Shown piece after piece: positions 35,227 to 45,024 of a stretch of DNA of 64,000 nucleotides. Below the pieces are notes generated by a model. The model was given only the letters and a program-made list of their open reading frames with translations, made no database searches and was not told the DNA's origin. Origin of the DNA: Haloterrigena salifodinae (GTDB lineage: Archaea > Halobacteriota > Halobacteria > Halobacteriales > Natrialbaceae); the NCBI RefSeq assembly GCF_003977755.1, contig NZ_RQWN01000002.1, positions 1,054,001-1,118,000 of the forward strand, written 5' to 3'. A program made the translations under genes and the position numbers. Positions within the stretch are counted from its first letter, which is position 1, and each line of letters starts with the position of its first letter.

Positions 35227-36384
35227 ATGACGTTCGAACTGTCCGATCGCGTCCAGACGGTGCCGCCCTCGGGGATCCGGCGGTTCTTCGAGATCGCCGA
35301 GGAGCGCGACGACGTCATCTCGCTGGGCGTCGGCGAACCCGACTTCGCGACGCCGTGGGCGGCCCGCGACGCCGCGATCACGTCCTTGGAGCAGGGGAAG
35401 ACCTCCTACACGGCAAACCGCGGCCGACGTGACCTCCGCGAGGCGATCGCCGACTACGTCGCCGACCGGTTCGATCTGGGCTACGACCCCGACGAGGAGA
35501 TCATCGTCACCGCCGGGGCCAGCGAGGCCGTCGATCTGGCCTTCCGAGCGTTCGTTGACCCTGGCGACACGGTCGCCATCGCCCAGCCGTCGTACATCTC
35601 CTACGAACCCGGCGTGATCTTCGCCGGCGGCGAGGTGCTTCCCGTGCCGACCTACGAGGAGGACGACTTCCGGCTCACCGTCGAGGGACTCGAGGAAGCG
35701 GGCGCCGACGAGGCCGACATGCTCGTCCTCTGTTATCCGAACAACCCGACGGGCGCGATCATGCCCGCGGAAGACCTCGAGCCGATCGCCGAGTTCGCCC
35801 GCGAGCACGACCTGACGGTCCTCTCCGACGAAATCTACGCCGAACTGACCTACGACGGCGAACACACATCGATCGCGAGCTTCGAGGGAATGCGCGAGCG
35901 GACCATCGTCTTCAACGGCTTCTCGAAGGCCCACGCGATGACCGGCCTCCGACTCGGCTACGCGCTCGGCCCGGCCGACGCCATCGCCGCGATGAACAAG
36001 ATCCACCAGTACACGATGCTCTCGGCGCCGACGACGGCCCAGTACGCCGCCCTCGAGGCCTTGGATTCCTGCGAGAACGACGTCCGGGAGATGGTGAGCC
36101 AGTACGACCGGCGCCGCCAGTTCGTCCTCTCGCGGTTCCGCGAGATCGGGATGGACGTCTTCGAGGCCAAGGGCGCCTTCTACTGCTTCCCCGAAGTGCC
36201 CGAGGGCTTCACCGCCGAGGAGTTCGCCGAGGAAGTCCTCCGCGAGCAGGGCGTCGCCGTCGTCCCCGGCGACGTCTTCGGCGCCGGCGGCGACGGCCAC
36301 CTGCGGATCTCCTACGCGACCGGCCTCGACGACCTCCGCGAGGCGCTAGCCCGGATCGAGGCGTTCGTCGACGAACACGCCTGA
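35227..36384 (+). CDS. Class I/II pyridoxal-phosphate aminotransferase
   Basis: A 385-residue fold-type I enzyme. Visible sites are VTAGASEAVDLAF, LCYPNNPTGAIM, LSDEIYAELTYDG (the Asp and Tyr that hold the cofactor) and the Schiff-base Lys in NGFSKAHAMTGLRLGYALG. The closest groups are aspartate/aromatic aminotransferases of the archaeal AspC type. It is co-transcribed with the Lrp regulator just upstream. Exact amino acid donor unknown. Confidence 0.9.
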   Translation: MTFELSDRVQTVPPSGIRRFFEIAEERDDVISLGVGEPDFATPWAARDAAITSLEQGKTSYTANRGRRDLREAIADYVADRFDLGYDPDEEIIVTAGASEAVDLAFRAFVDPGDTVAIAQPSYISYEPGVIFAGGEVLPVPTYEEDDFRLTVEGLEEAGADEADMLVLCYPNNPTGAIMPAEDLEPIAEFAREHDLTVLSDEIYAELTYDGEHTSIASFEGMRERTIVFNGFSKAHAMTGLRLGYALGPADAIAAMNKIHQYTMLSAPTTAQYAALEALDSCENDVREMVSQYDRRRQFVLSRFREIGMDVFEAKGAFYCFPEVPEGFTAEEFAEEVLREQGVAVVPGDVFGAGGDGHLRISYATGLDDLREALARIEAFVDEHA

Positions 36385-36510
36385 GACCGGTGTCGTCCGT
36401 TCGATCGCCCGCTGTCGGTCCCGCTCGACGCTCGAGGCCGACACGGTAACCGACTACCCCGAACTACGCACTCGGTAGATTTTTGCACTCAGAATGGTTA
36501 GATAACTGCT

Positions 36511-36792
36511 ATGAGACCCTCGTTACGCCGCGAAGCGTACCTCTACCACCTTTCGGTGGCTATCTGCGGTTGTTCTCTCGGCCTCATCGGCCTCTCCGGA
36601 CTGCGCTCGAGCGGCCTCGGCGTCGTCCCCGTCCTCCTGACGATCAGCGGCTTCGGAATGGTCGCCGGGTCGGTCTTCGAGGCGTTCTGGAGGACGCCGG
36701 CCGAATCGGTTCCGGATCGACGGCTGCTCTGGCTCACCGTCGGCGGTGCCGCCCTCGCGATCGTCGGTGGCGCGTTGACACTGCTGGACTGA
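36511..36792 (+). CDS. Small membrane protein of unknown function
   Basis: A 93-residue protein with three hydrophobic helices (YHLSVAICGCSLGLIGLSGL, VVPVLLTISGFGMVAGSVFE, LLWLTVGGAALAIVGGALTL). An AT-rich promoter-like element lies at about 36477-36486. No family recognised. Confidence 0.55.
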   Translation: MRPSLRREAYLYHLSVAICGCSLGLIGLSGLRSSGLGVVPVLLTISGFGMVAGSVFEAFWRTPAESVPDRRLLWLTVGGAALAIVGGALTLLD

Positions 36793-36880
36793 CGGCCGGT
36801 CGGGTGGAGCGTTCGCGAATCGGTCGCGCAGCGATTCGCGATCACGAAGGGTTTTCTGGGTCGCCCTCGCTCACGTTCGC

Positions 36881-38110
36881 ATGGTCGACTACCGTCCCAT
36901 CCCGGACGAACGGGACGTCTTCCACGAGTACCGTAGCTACGCGTTCAGCCCGGAAGAGGGCCTCCCGGCGTACGATCCGGACGAACACGAGACGCCGCGG
37001 GCGACGCTTGGCTCCCGGCGCGGCCTCTACGCGAGCGAGGCGGCCGACGACGCCGATCCCCGCTGTGTCTGTCGGCACTACTGGCTCGAGTCACACGTCC
37101 GCGGCGACCGCCACCGAACCGCTGGGCTAGCGTCGGTCTCGACACCCCCCGAGTACCGCCGACGCGGTCACGTCCGGCAGTTGCTCGCCCGCTCGCTGGC
37201 TGAGTACCGCGACCGTGACATCCGCTTTTCGGTGCTGTGGCCGTTCCGCTACCGCTTTTATCGGCAGTACGGCTGGGATACCGCTAACCGGGTCCGCACC
37301 CACGAGTTCGAGCCGTCGCTGCTGTCGGTCGCGACCAGGGAGACGATCGATGGCGGACGGTTTCGTCGTCTCGAGGCCGACGAGTACGACCGCCTCGAGT
37401 CGGTCTACGCGACCCACGCGAACCGGTACGGGCTGGCCCTCGAGCGCGACGCGGACTGGTGGCGCTACCGCATCTTCGGCGGCAGCGACCGCGATCCGTT
37501 CGTCTACGCGTATGAGCGCGACGGCGACGTCGCGGGGTATCTCGTCTACGCGATGGAGGGCGGACAGGGCGACCGGCGGATGGACGTCTCCGAACTCGTC
37601 TTTGCCGACCGCGAGGCCCTGCTCTCGCTGCTGGCGTTTTGCTACAGACACGAGTCGCAGGTCCAGCGCGTCCGCTTCGACCTTCCCGCGGACGTCCCGA
37701 TCCGTGATCTCGTCCGTGACCCCGACGAGGTCGAGACGACGGTCTCGGACGGCCCGATGGTCCGCATCGTCGACGTCGCGGAGACGCTGTCCGCGCTGTC
37801 CTATCCCGACCACGACGCTAGCCTGATGATCGCCGTCGAGGACCCGCTGGTCGACTGGAACGACGGGACGTTCGCCCTCGAGGTGACCGACGAAACCGTG
37901 ACGTGCGAGCGCGTCGGCGACGGCACCGGCGCGGTCGACATCCGCCTCGAGATCGGTGCGCTCTCCCAACTCGTCGTCGGCACCCGGTCGGTACGGGATC
38001 TCGAGCGAACGGGCCGACTCGAGGTCGGCGATTCGGCGGCGCCCGAGGCGTTCGAGACGCTCGCAGCGCTATTCCCCGAGACCGACGTCTACCTCGGCGA
38101 ATTCTTCTAA
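36881..38110 (+). CDS. Eis-like GNAT N-acetyltransferase
   Basis: A 409-residue protein in the three-part layout of Eis enzymes: an N-terminal GNAT domain with the acetyl-CoA pyrophosphate loop STPPEYRRRGHVRQLL near residue 90, a second GNAT-like domain (DVAGYLVYAMEG), and a C-terminal sterol-carrier-like domain (GAVDIRLEIGALSQLVVG) ending in YLGEFF, where the C-terminal carboxylate is catalytic in Eis. Eis acetylates amines such as aminoglycosides in mycobacteria; the natural archaeal substrate is unknown. Confidence 0.88.
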   Translation: MVDYRPIPDERDVFHEYRSYAFSPEEGLPAYDPDEHETPRATLGSRRGLYASEAADDADPRCVCRHYWLESHVRGDRHRTAGLASVSTPPEYRRRGHVRQLLARSLAEYRDRDIRFSVLWPFRYRFYRQYGWDTANRVRTHEFEPSLLSVATRETIDGGRFRRLEADEYDRLESVYATHANRYGLALERDADWWRYRIFGGSDRDPFVYAYERDGDVAGYLVYAMEGGQGDRRMDVSELVFADREALLSLLAFCYRHESQVQRVRFDLPADVPIRDLVRDPDEVETTVSDGPMVRIVDVAETLSALSYPDHDASLMIAVEDPLVDWNDGTFALEVTDETVTCERVGDGTGAVDIRLEIGALSQLVVGTRSVRDLERTGRLEVGDSAAPEAFETLAALFPETDVYLGEFF

Positions 38111-38186
38111 AGGCGAGTCGCCGGCGGCCGACGATGGCGGCCGCCGTCGCGTCCACACTGAAGTACTCGAGCGCATATGCTCGACT

Positions 38187-39188
38187 ATGGTTCGTGTGCT
38201 GTCGGACGACGACGTCGCGTCGGTCCTCGACCTCGAGGAACTGCTGCCGGTCGTGGCCGACGCCTTCGAGAAGCAACGCGCGGGCGACTTCGAGCGACCC
38301 GAGCGACCCCACTACCCGATCGGAACGGGACTCGACCCGGACGCCCCCGACGATCCCGCCGGAACCGGACTCTGCATGCCAGCGTACGTCCACGGCGCCG
38401 ACTACGCCGCGACGAAGCTCGCGACCGTCGTCGAGGACAACCCCGAGCGCGGACTCCCGACGGTTACGGCGCAGATCGAGGTGATCAACGCCGAGACTGG
38501 CCAGTCGGTCGGCTATCTCGCCGGGAAGCGAGTTACCAGCGCCCGGACGGGCTGCATCGGCGGGCTGGCCGCCCGCGAACTCGCCGTCGACGGCGAACTC
38601 GAGGTGGCGGTCATCGGCGCCGGCACGCAGGCCCGCTGGCAGACGCGAGCTATCGCCGCCGCGGTCAGCGTCGACCGCCTCGAGTCGATCCGGGTCACCT
38701 CGCCGAGCGACTCCCGGATCGACTGCGCCCGGGACCTCGAGGCGGAACTGGGCGTCCCGGCGGCGCCGGTCGAGAGTCCGCGGGAGGCCGTGACGGACGC
38801 CGACGTCGTCATCACGGCGACGACAAGCACTGAGCCAGTCTTCTCGGGCGGAGCCCTCGCCGACGGAGCGCTCGTGATCGCCGTGGGCGCGTACACGCCC
38901 GGGATGCGCGAACTGGACGACGAGACGATCGACCGCGCGGCTCGCGTCTTCGCCGACGTTCCCGACGAAGCCCGCGAAACGGGCGACCTGCGCGGGCACG
39001 AGGGGATCGGCGTTCGCCCGTTCGGGGACGTACTGGCCGGCGCCGACGGCCGCGAGTCGGCGGCGGAGATCGTCGTCCTCGAGAGCGTCGGGACGGCGGT
39101 TCTCGACGCCGCGACCGCCGAATTCGTCTTCGACCGGGCCGTCGATCGCGGCCTCGGAACGACGGTTTCGCTGTACGAGCGGGAGTGA
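38187..39188 (+). CDS. Ornithine cyclodeaminase / alanine dehydrogenase-type (mu-crystallin family)
   Basis: A 333-residue NAD(P)-binding enzyme. It has the family's N-terminal substrate domain with TKLATVVEDNPERGLPTV, the catalytic-loop region KRVTSARTGCIGGLAARELA, and the Rossmann loop VAVIGAGTQARWQTRAI. Archaeal members act as alanine dehydrogenases, others cyclise ornithine to proline or reduce ketimines, so substrate is open. The ATG at 38187 follows the acetyltransferase by 76 bp. Confidence 0.87.
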   Translation: MVRVLSDDDVASVLDLEELLPVVADAFEKQRAGDFERPERPHYPIGTGLDPDAPDDPAGTGLCMPAYVHGADYAATKLATVVEDNPERGLPTVTAQIEVINAETGQSVGYLAGKRVTSARTGCIGGLAARELAVDGELEVAVIGAGTQARWQTRAIAAAVSVDRLESIRVTSPSDSRIDCARDLEAELGVPAAPVESPREAVTDADVVITATTSTEPVFSGGALADGALVIAVGAYTPGMRELDDETIDRAARVFADVPDEARETGDLRGHEGIGVRPFGDVLAGADGRESAAEIVVLESVGTAVLDAATAEFVFDRAVDRGLGTTVSLYERE

Positions 39189-39254
39189 TGTGCCGTTGTT
39201 CGGCCACGACACTGAAATATGCGGTCCGCAAAGGAAGAGAACAACTGGCTGTCG

Positions 39255-39344
39255 ATGATCGCAACGAGGAAGCGGGTCGATCGTCCCGCAGTGGGGGATG
39301 TCATCGCGCCGGCACCGACCGGCGCGGGGGGTGACCAGCCGTGA
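39255..39344 (+). CDS. Putative 29-residue micro-ORF overlapping the sensor-kinase start
   Basis: An ATG at 39255 opens a 29-codon frame (MIATRKRVDRPAVG...) whose TGA overlaps the GTG start of the next gene (GTGA). A TATA-like GAAATATG at about 39213-39220 would place transcription start near 39244. This may be a coupled upstream ORF that lets ribosomes reach an otherwise poorly marked GTG. In a GC-rich genome a 29-codon frame can be chance, so confidence is low. Confidence 0.3.
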   Translation: MIATRKRVDRPAVGDVIAPAPTGAGGDQP

Positions 39345-41239
39345 CGCTGCGATCCGTCCCGATCGTCGACCGAGTGACCGACGCCTTCTTCGCGCTCGAT
39401 ACGGACTTTCGCTTCACGTACGTAAACGAGCGCGCCGAGACGCTACTGAAACGCTCCCGCGAGGAGTTGATCGGACGGGTCATGTGGGACGAGTTCCCCC
39501 AGACCGTCGAGACGCAGTTCCCCGACGGCTTCCACCGCGCGATGGACGAACAGGTCTCCGTCTCCTTCGAGATCTACCACGCGCAACTCGAGACCTGGTT
39601 CGAGGCGCGGGCCTACCCCTCCGAGAGCGGCCTCTCGGTCTACATGCGCGACGTCACCGACCGGAAGGTCCAGGAGACCACTCTGGCCCAACACGCCGCC
39701 GTCGTCGAGGCCGTCAACGACGCCGTCGTCACCCTCGATCGGACCCGAGAGATCGTCACCGTCAACGACGCCACCGAGACGGCCCTCGGCATCGACCGTT
39801 CGGAACTCGTCGGCGAACACGTCGAACGGCTCATCGACCGCGCGGGAATCACCGCCGAGGACGCCGTCGAGATCGGACGAGCGATCACCGATATCGACAT
39901 CGGCAGCGCGGTCGAGCGGACCGTCGAGGTGCCGTTTACCGACGCCGACGGCGTCGATCGGATCGGCGAGTTCCGCTTCGTCCCGATCGAAGACGACGTC
40001 GCGACCGTCGCCGCCGTGATCCGCGACGTCACCGACCGCCGCGAGTACGAGCGCGTCGTCACGTCGCTCCACGAGGTGACCCGTTGGCTGCTCGAGTCCG
40101 ACGATCCCGAGGAGATCTGCGCGATCGCGGTCCACTCCGGGAGCGACCTGCTCGAACTACCGATCAGCGGCGTCTGGCTGTTAGAAGAGGAGAAAGGCTA
40201 TCTCGAACCCGTCGCCGGGACCGCAGGGGCCCACGACGAGTTCGGCGGCCTCCCTCGCTTCAATCCGGGCGAGGGGCTCGTCTGGGACGTCTTCGAGTCC
40301 GGCGAGATCGAGCGGTTCGACGACCTCCGGGAGGTCGAGGACATCTACAATCCGGACACGCCGATTCGGTCGGAGATCATCGCGCCGATCGGCACCCACG
40401 GCGTCCTCATGACCGGGTCGCTCGAGCCCCATCGGTTCGACGAGACCGACGTCGACCTCATCTCGACGCTCGTCGAGAACACTCGGGCGGCCCTCGACCG
40501 GGCCGACCAGGAGCAAGTCCTCCGGGAGCGGACCGCCGAACTCGAGCGCCAGACCGAACGCCTCGAGTCGGTCGCGAACGTCCTCTCGAGCGATCTGAAA
40601 GCCCAGCTATCGACCGTCGCCGACGCCCTCGAGAGCGACGGCACCGCCCGTACCGGCGCCGGCGGTGAGACTCACGAGGAGTGGGAGTTCCCGCTCGCGG
40701 AGGATTCCGTCGAGGCGACGCTCGATCGGGCCGAACGGCTCGTCGACGACATCCGCGAGTTCGCACGCAATGCCTCGACCGTCGGCACCCGCAGCCGGAT
40801 TTCCCTCGAGTCGGCGATCGACGAGGCGCTGGAGCGCTCCCGACTCGATTACGACTCGGTCGTCGTCGAGGAGCCGGCGACACTGCGGGCCGACGCCGAC
40901 CGGTTCGTCCACCTCCTCGAGACGGCGTTCGACGACGCCGCGGCCCGCGCCGACAGCGAGGTGACGATCCAGGTGGGGCTCGTCGGCTTCGAGAACGGGG
41001 AGCGTTCTCGCGGATTCTTCCTGCTCGACGACGCCGCCGAGATCCCGCCGGCCGCTCACGAGCGGGTCCTCGATCCGACGACCGAGACCGACGACGGGGC
41101 CGCGACCGACGGGCTGGGGCTGGCCCTCGTCCGGGCAATTGCCGAAGCCCACGACTGGGTGCTGTCGGTCGACAACGGCAAGAACGGCGGCACGCGACTC
41201 GAGGTCCGGGACGTGACGACCCTCGAGCGCGACGCCTGA
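39341..41239 (+). CDS. PAS-PAS-GAF sensor protein with degenerate histidine-kinase core
   Basis: A 632-residue soluble sensor. It starts with a PAS domain (FFALDTDFRFTYVNERAETL, ending VYMRDVTDRK), has a second PAS (AVNDAVVTLDRTREIVTVND, ending AVIRDVTDRRE) and a GAF domain (residues about 240-390). The kinase part is worn: the phospho-acceptor helix reads VLSSDLKAQLSTV near residue 414 with no His where the H-box is expected, the N box reads HLLETAFDDAAARA without its Asn, the G1 box reads LDDAAEIPP, while GLGLALVRAIAEAH (G2) is kept. It may sense without phosphorylating. Start is GTG at 39341. Confidence 0.85.
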   Translation: MTLRSVPIVDRVTDAFFALDTDFRFTYVNERAETLLKRSREELIGRVMWDEFPQTVETQFPDGFHRAMDEQVSVSFEIYHAQLETWFEARAYPSESGLSVYMRDVTDRKVQETTLAQHAAVVEAVNDAVVTLDRTREIVTVNDATETALGIDRSELVGEHVERLIDRAGITAEDAVEIGRAITDIDIGSAVERTVEVPFTDADGVDRIGEFRFVPIEDDVATVAAVIRDVTDRREYERVVTSLHEVTRWLLESDDPEEICAIAVHSGSDLLELPISGVWLLEEEKGYLEPVAGTAGAHDEFGGLPRFNPGEGLVWDVFESGEIERFDDLREVEDIYNPDTPIRSEIIAPIGTHGVLMTGSLEPHRFDETDVDLISTLVENTRAALDRADQEQVLRERTAELERQTERLESVANVLSSDLKAQLSTVADALESDGTARTGAGGETHEEWEFPLAEDSVEATLDRAERLVDDIREFARNASTVGTRSRISLESAIDEALERSRLDYDSVVVEEPATLRADADRFVHLLETAFDDAAARADSEVTIQVGLVGFENGERSRGFFLLDDAAEIPPAAHERVLDPTTETDDGAATDGLGLALVRAIAEAHDWVLSVDNGKNGGTRLEVRDVTTLERDA

Positions 41240-41265
41240 TCGGTCCGACTCCTGAAGACGCGTAC

Positions 41266-41859
41266 TCAGTCCGATTCTTGGAGGATCGAATCCCGCGTGA
41301 TATCCTGACAGAGCTGTCGATACCCGTTCTGCTCGAGGAGTTCCTCCATCGTGTCGTTGACCTGGACGCGAAGCACCGCGAGTCGATCCCGGAGCCGCGC
41401 GTACTCCTGGCTGGATTTGAGCTCGGCGTCGGTCTTCTGGGCGTCCAACAGCGCCTTCTTCGAGGCGAGCGCGAAGAACTCCTGCAGTTGTTCGTCGTAG
41501 CTCGCGCGGAGGGTGAGCTGGTCGACGATCCGTTGGAGCTCGTCCTTCGAGACGGGTTTGACCAGATAATCGTCGAAGCCCATCTCGATGATGTCGAAGT
41601 CCGGTTCGACGGCCGTGACCATCGCGACCCGGCAGTCGAGCCCGCGGTCGCGGATCGTCGTGAGGATCGTATCGCCGGACAGTCCCGGCATCCGCCGGTC
41701 GAGAAGGACGATGTCGACCGTCTCGTCGATGGCGTCGAGCGCGGCCTCGCCGTCGTAGGCCGTCTCGAGGTCGCAGGTGTCGCCGAGCCACGCGGCGTAG
41801 AGGTTCGCGAGATCGGGCTCGTCTTCGACGATCAGGACGGACGGGGTATCAGTGGCCAT
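41266..41859 (-). CDS. HalX-type response regulator
   Basis: A 197-residue regulator. Residues 5-120 form a CheY-like receiver: acidic pocket VLIVEDEPDL, phospho-acceptor Asp in DIVLLDRRMPGLSG, Thr in AMVTAVEPD and Lys in DYLVKPVSKDEL. The C-terminal 70 residues are the helical HalX domain (QLTLRASYDEQLQEFFALAS), seen mainly in haloarchaea and without DNA-binding motif. It converges with the degenerate sensor gene, 26 bp apart. Start chosen at 41859 (MATDTPSVL). Confidence 0.9.
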   Translation of the reverse strand: MATDTPSVLIVEDEPDLANLYAAWLGDTCDLETAYDGEAALDAIDETVDIVLLDRRMPGLSGDTILTTIRDRGLDCRVAMVTAVEPDFDIIEMGFDDYLVKPVSKDELQRIVDQLTLRASYDEQLQEFFALASKKALLDAQKTDAELKSSQEYARLRDRLAVLRVQVNDTMEELLEQNGYRQLCQDITRDSILQESD

Positions 41860-41978
41860 TGACGGATCCTCCGGTAGCGATTCGTGGAAGCAATTGTACC
41901 GGGAGTATATCAAGATACCGGCAGACCGCAGGAACGGAGCGACCTCCGACCTGACCCGACGGGCTCGAGACGGCCGGC

Positions 41979-44138
41979 TTACTCGAGTTCGCGCTCGATC
42001 GTCTCGCGTCGCTCGCGGATCGCGGCCGCGTCGGTCGCGATCGTTCGGTCGCCGACCGTCACCTCGAGTCGACCGTCGTCGGTCACCGAGCCGAGTTCGA
42101 CGACGGGCGCGACGCCGTCGAACGCCTCGCGGGCCGCGTCGGGCGAGTCGGTCTGGATCAGGGTGCGCCCGGGCTGTTCGTGGAACAGCGCCGCCGCGGC
42201 GACCGTCTCGTCGGCCGATTCGGGGACGGGAATCGAGACCTCGAGGCCGGCGTCGTCGGAGACCATCTCCGCGAGGGCGACCGCGAGACCGCCGTGGCTG
42301 ACGTCGTGGACCGCGCGGGTGGCGTCGTCGTCGGCCACGGCGGCGAGCGTCTCGATCAGGGCCGCGGGGTCGTCCGGGAGCGCGGGGAACCGATCGCTGC
42401 CGTCGAACTGCGCAAGGTACTCGGAGCCGCCGAGGCGGGCCTCGCCCTCGAGGCCGAGGTCGCCGACGAGCAGGAGGGTCGCGCCGTCGTCAGCGTCGGC
42501 CGTGACCGACAGCGGCGGCGCGTCGTAGCCGTCTTTCGTCCCGACCAGCGCGAGCGTCGGCGTCGGCGGGATCGGCCCCGCCACGGAGTCGTTGTACAGC
42601 GAGACGTTCCCGCCGACGACCGGCGTCGACAGCGTCTCGCACATCTCCGCGAGGCCGTCGACGATTCCCGTAAATCCGCCGTAGACATCGGGCTTTTCGG
42701 GGTTGCCGCCGTTCAGGCAGTCGACGGCTGCCAGGGGCGTCGCGCCCTTGGCCGCGACGTTCGTCGCGTTCTCGAGGGCCACCGCGCGGGCGCCCTCGTA
42801 GGGTGCGGTGTCGGTCCAGTTCGGCGCGGCGCCCGACGAAATCGCGAGCCCTTGCTCGGCCTCTCGAATCGCGATAATGGCCGCGTCGTCGCCCGGTCCG
42901 ACGCTCGTGCGGACGCCGACCTCGTGATCGTACTGCCGGTAGACCCACCGCTTCGAGGCGGTGCTCGGACTCGAGACGACGGCGTCGAAGGCCTCCTCAA
43001 GGTCGACGTCAGGGATGTCGGTTTCGGGCTGTTCGGGCTCCTCGCTTGGGAGGTCGTTCATCGGCGCGCCCTCGCCGAGGAAGTAAGCGTCGACGTCGAC
43101 GACGGTCTCGCCCTCGAAGGTGCAGGTGTAGTTGCCCTCGGTGACCTCGCCGATGACCGAACAGCCGAGGTCGAACCGCTCGGCGATCTCCGCTACGCGA
43201 TCGACGTTCTCGGGCTCGACCTCGTAGCACATCCGCTCCTGGGACTCAGCGAGCAGGATCTCGAGGGCGTTCATGTTCGGTTCGCGCTGGTGGACCCGCT
43301 CGAGTTCGATCTCCGCGCCGAGGCTGCCCTTGGCGACGAGTTCGCTTGAGGCACCGCCGAGACCGGCGGCGCCGAGGTCTCGGGCGGACTCGATCAGGCC
43401 TTCGTCGACGAGTTGCTCGTTGGCCTCGATGAGCAGTTTCTCGGTGTAGGGGTCACCGACCTGCACGGCGGGTCGGTCCTCGGTCTCGGCGTCCTCCGCG
43501 AGGTCCTCGCTGGCGAAGGAGGCGCCGCCGAGGCCGTCGCGACCGGTGCCGTTCCCGACGAGGACGAGTTTGTTGCCCGGCTCCTGCGCTTTGGCGGTGA
43601 CGAGTCGCTCCTCGTTCGTCAAGCCAACGCAGGCGACGTTCACGAGCGGGTTCCCCTCGTAGTCGGGGTGGAAGTCGGCGCTGCCCGCGACCGTGGGCAC
43701 GCCGATGCAGTTCCCGTAGTGGCTGATCCCCTCGACGACGCCCTCGAGGAGGTACCGAGAGTGATCGGCGTCGAACTCGCCGAAGTACAGCGAGTCCGCC
43801 AGCGCGATCGGGTAAGCACCCATCGAGAGCGTGTCCCGGACGATCCCGCCGACGCCCGTTGCGGCGCCGTCGAACGGGTCGACGTAGGAGGGGTGGTTGT
43901 GGCTCTCGATACCCATCGTGATGTAGGTCTCATCATCGAGTGCGACGACCGCCGCGTCGTCGCCCGGCCCGACGACGACCTGCTCGCCCTCGCTGTCGAA
44001 CGCGGAGAGAAGGGGTCGCGAGGAGCGGTACGCGCAGTGTTCGCTCCAGAGGTTCTCGAACAGCGCCGCCTCGGCCGGGGTGGGCTCCCGGTCCAGTTCC
44101 TCGACGACGAGTTCGCGGTCCGAATCGGCAAGACTCAT
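41979..44138 (-). CDS. purL: Phosphoribosylformylglycinamidine synthase subunit PurL
   Basis: A 719-residue ATP-dependent enzyme of step four of purine synthesis, which converts FGAR and glutamine-derived ammonia to FGAM. The size is that of the stand-alone PurL that works with PurS and PurQ. Motifs include [16 protein letters not shown] at the N terminus, [36 protein letters not shown] and the second-half [17 protein letters not shown]. The promoter is on the minus strand with a TATA-like box near 44161-44169, facing a TetR gene. Confidence 0.95.
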   Translation of the reverse strand: MSLADSDRELVVEELDREPTPAEAALFENLWSEHCAYRSSRPLLSAFDSEGEQVVVGPGDDAAVVALDDETYITMGIESHNHPSYVDPFDGAATGVGGIVRDTLSMGAYPIALADSLYFGEFDADHSRYLLEGVVEGISHYGNCIGVPTVAGSADFHPDYEGNPLVNVACVGLTNEERLVTAKAQEPGNKLVLVGNGTGRDGLGGASFASEDLAEDAETEDRPAVQVGDPYTEKLLIEANEQLVDEGLIESARDLGAAGLGGASSELVAKGSLGAEIELERVHQREPNMNALEILLAESQERMCYEVEPENVDRVAEIAERFDLGCSVIGEVTEGNYTCTFEGETVVDVDAYFLGEGAPMNDLPSEEPEQPETDIPDVDLEEAFDAVVSSPSTASKRWVYRQYDHEVGVRTSVGPGDDAAIIAIREAEQGLAISSGAAPNWTDTAPYEGARAVALENATNVAAKGATPLAAVDCLNGGNPEKPDVYGGFTGIVDGLAEMCETLSTPVVGGNVSLYNDSVAGPIPPTPTLALVGTKDGYDAPPLSVTADADDGATLLLVGDLGLEGEARLGGSEYLAQFDGSDRFPALPDDPAALIETLAAVADDDATRAVHDVSHGGLAVALAEMVSDDAGLEVSIPVPESADETVAAAALFHEQPGRTLIQTDSPDAAREAFDGVAPVVELGSVTDDGRLEVTVGDRTIATDAAAIRERRETIERELE

Positions 44139-44318
44139 TCACGTCAGTGGTGGAAGTCGGGGAGTAAAGGGGTTTCCATATACACGTTCGTGCATCGATT
44201 CGGCTGCGAGGGCGAGCGAGACCGAGCGACTGACGGGCGTCGAACGCCTCGAGCCGCCGAATCGCGCCGCTCGCGGATGGAGAAACCGATTTATGGCTCC
44301 CTCGCTACGATTGACGAC

Positions 44319-44933
44319 ATGAGCGATTCGGACGAGCAGGTCGAGCCTCGAGACACCCGAGACGTGATCATGGAAGCCACTTTTCGGGCGCTGAACGAGC
44401 ACGGCTACTCGGACCTGCGAGTCCGCGATATCGGCGAGGAGATGGACCTCTCGCGGCAGGTTATCCACTACCACTACGATGGGAAGTACGACCTCCTGTC
44501 GTCGTTTCTCGAGTACGTCATCGACCAGTACGAGGGGAGCGTCGAGGTCGACGCCGACACGGATCCGCGGTCGGAACTCGAGACGCGGATCGACCGCTGT
44601 CTGTTCGGGCCGGAGTTCGATGACTTCACCCACTGGGACCGGATGAAGGTGTACCACGAACTGTACGCCCACGCCCAGAACGACGAGGAACACCGGGAGC
44701 TGTTCAACGAGCACTACGCCCGGCTCCGCGGGAGTATCGTGACGGTCATCGAAGACGGCATCGAGCAGGGCGTGTTCCGTGAGGTGGACGCAGAACTGAT
44801 GGGACAGCACATCACCGACAGCATTCACGCGGCGCGAGAACGGCGGCTCTCGCTTGGGCACGAGGACGCGCCCGAAGAAGCGCGCCGGGCCATCCGCGAG
44901 TTCATCCTCGACTCGCTGTACCTCGAGTCATAG
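44319..44933 (+). CDS. TetR/AcrR-family transcriptional regulator
   Basis: A 204-residue repressor-type protein. The N-terminal helix-turn-helix is clear (VIMEATFRALNEHGYSDLRV, then GEEMDLSRQVIHYHYDGKYD), and the rest is an all-helical ligand domain (HWDRMKVYHELYAHAQNDEE). I chose the ATG at 44319 because a TATA-like TTTATGG lies 27 bp upstream. It is divergent from purL with 180 bp between; other targets are not evident. Confidence 0.88.
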   Translation: MSDSDEQVEPRDTRDVIMEATFRALNEHGYSDLRVRDIGEEMDLSRQVIHYHYDGKYDLLSSFLEYVIDQYEGSVEVDADTDPRSELETRIDRCLFGPEFDDFTHWDRMKVYHELYAHAQNDEEHRELFNEHYARLRGSIVTVIEDGIEQGVFREVDAELMGQHITDSIHAARERRLSLGHEDAPEEARRAIREFILDSLYLES

Positions 44934-45024
44934 CGGTAGTTGGTAGCGCGATTTCTGTATTCAGAAATCAGATGAAACTGAGGTAGACGGTTCGGTAAGT
45001 ACGTGTGCGAATATTTTGATTCTG

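Noticed and set aside
43413-44318. A long N-terminal extension of the TetR gene into purL
   Set aside because: The extension is a shadow of purL on the other strand; the helix-turn-helix and TATA box fix the start at 44319.
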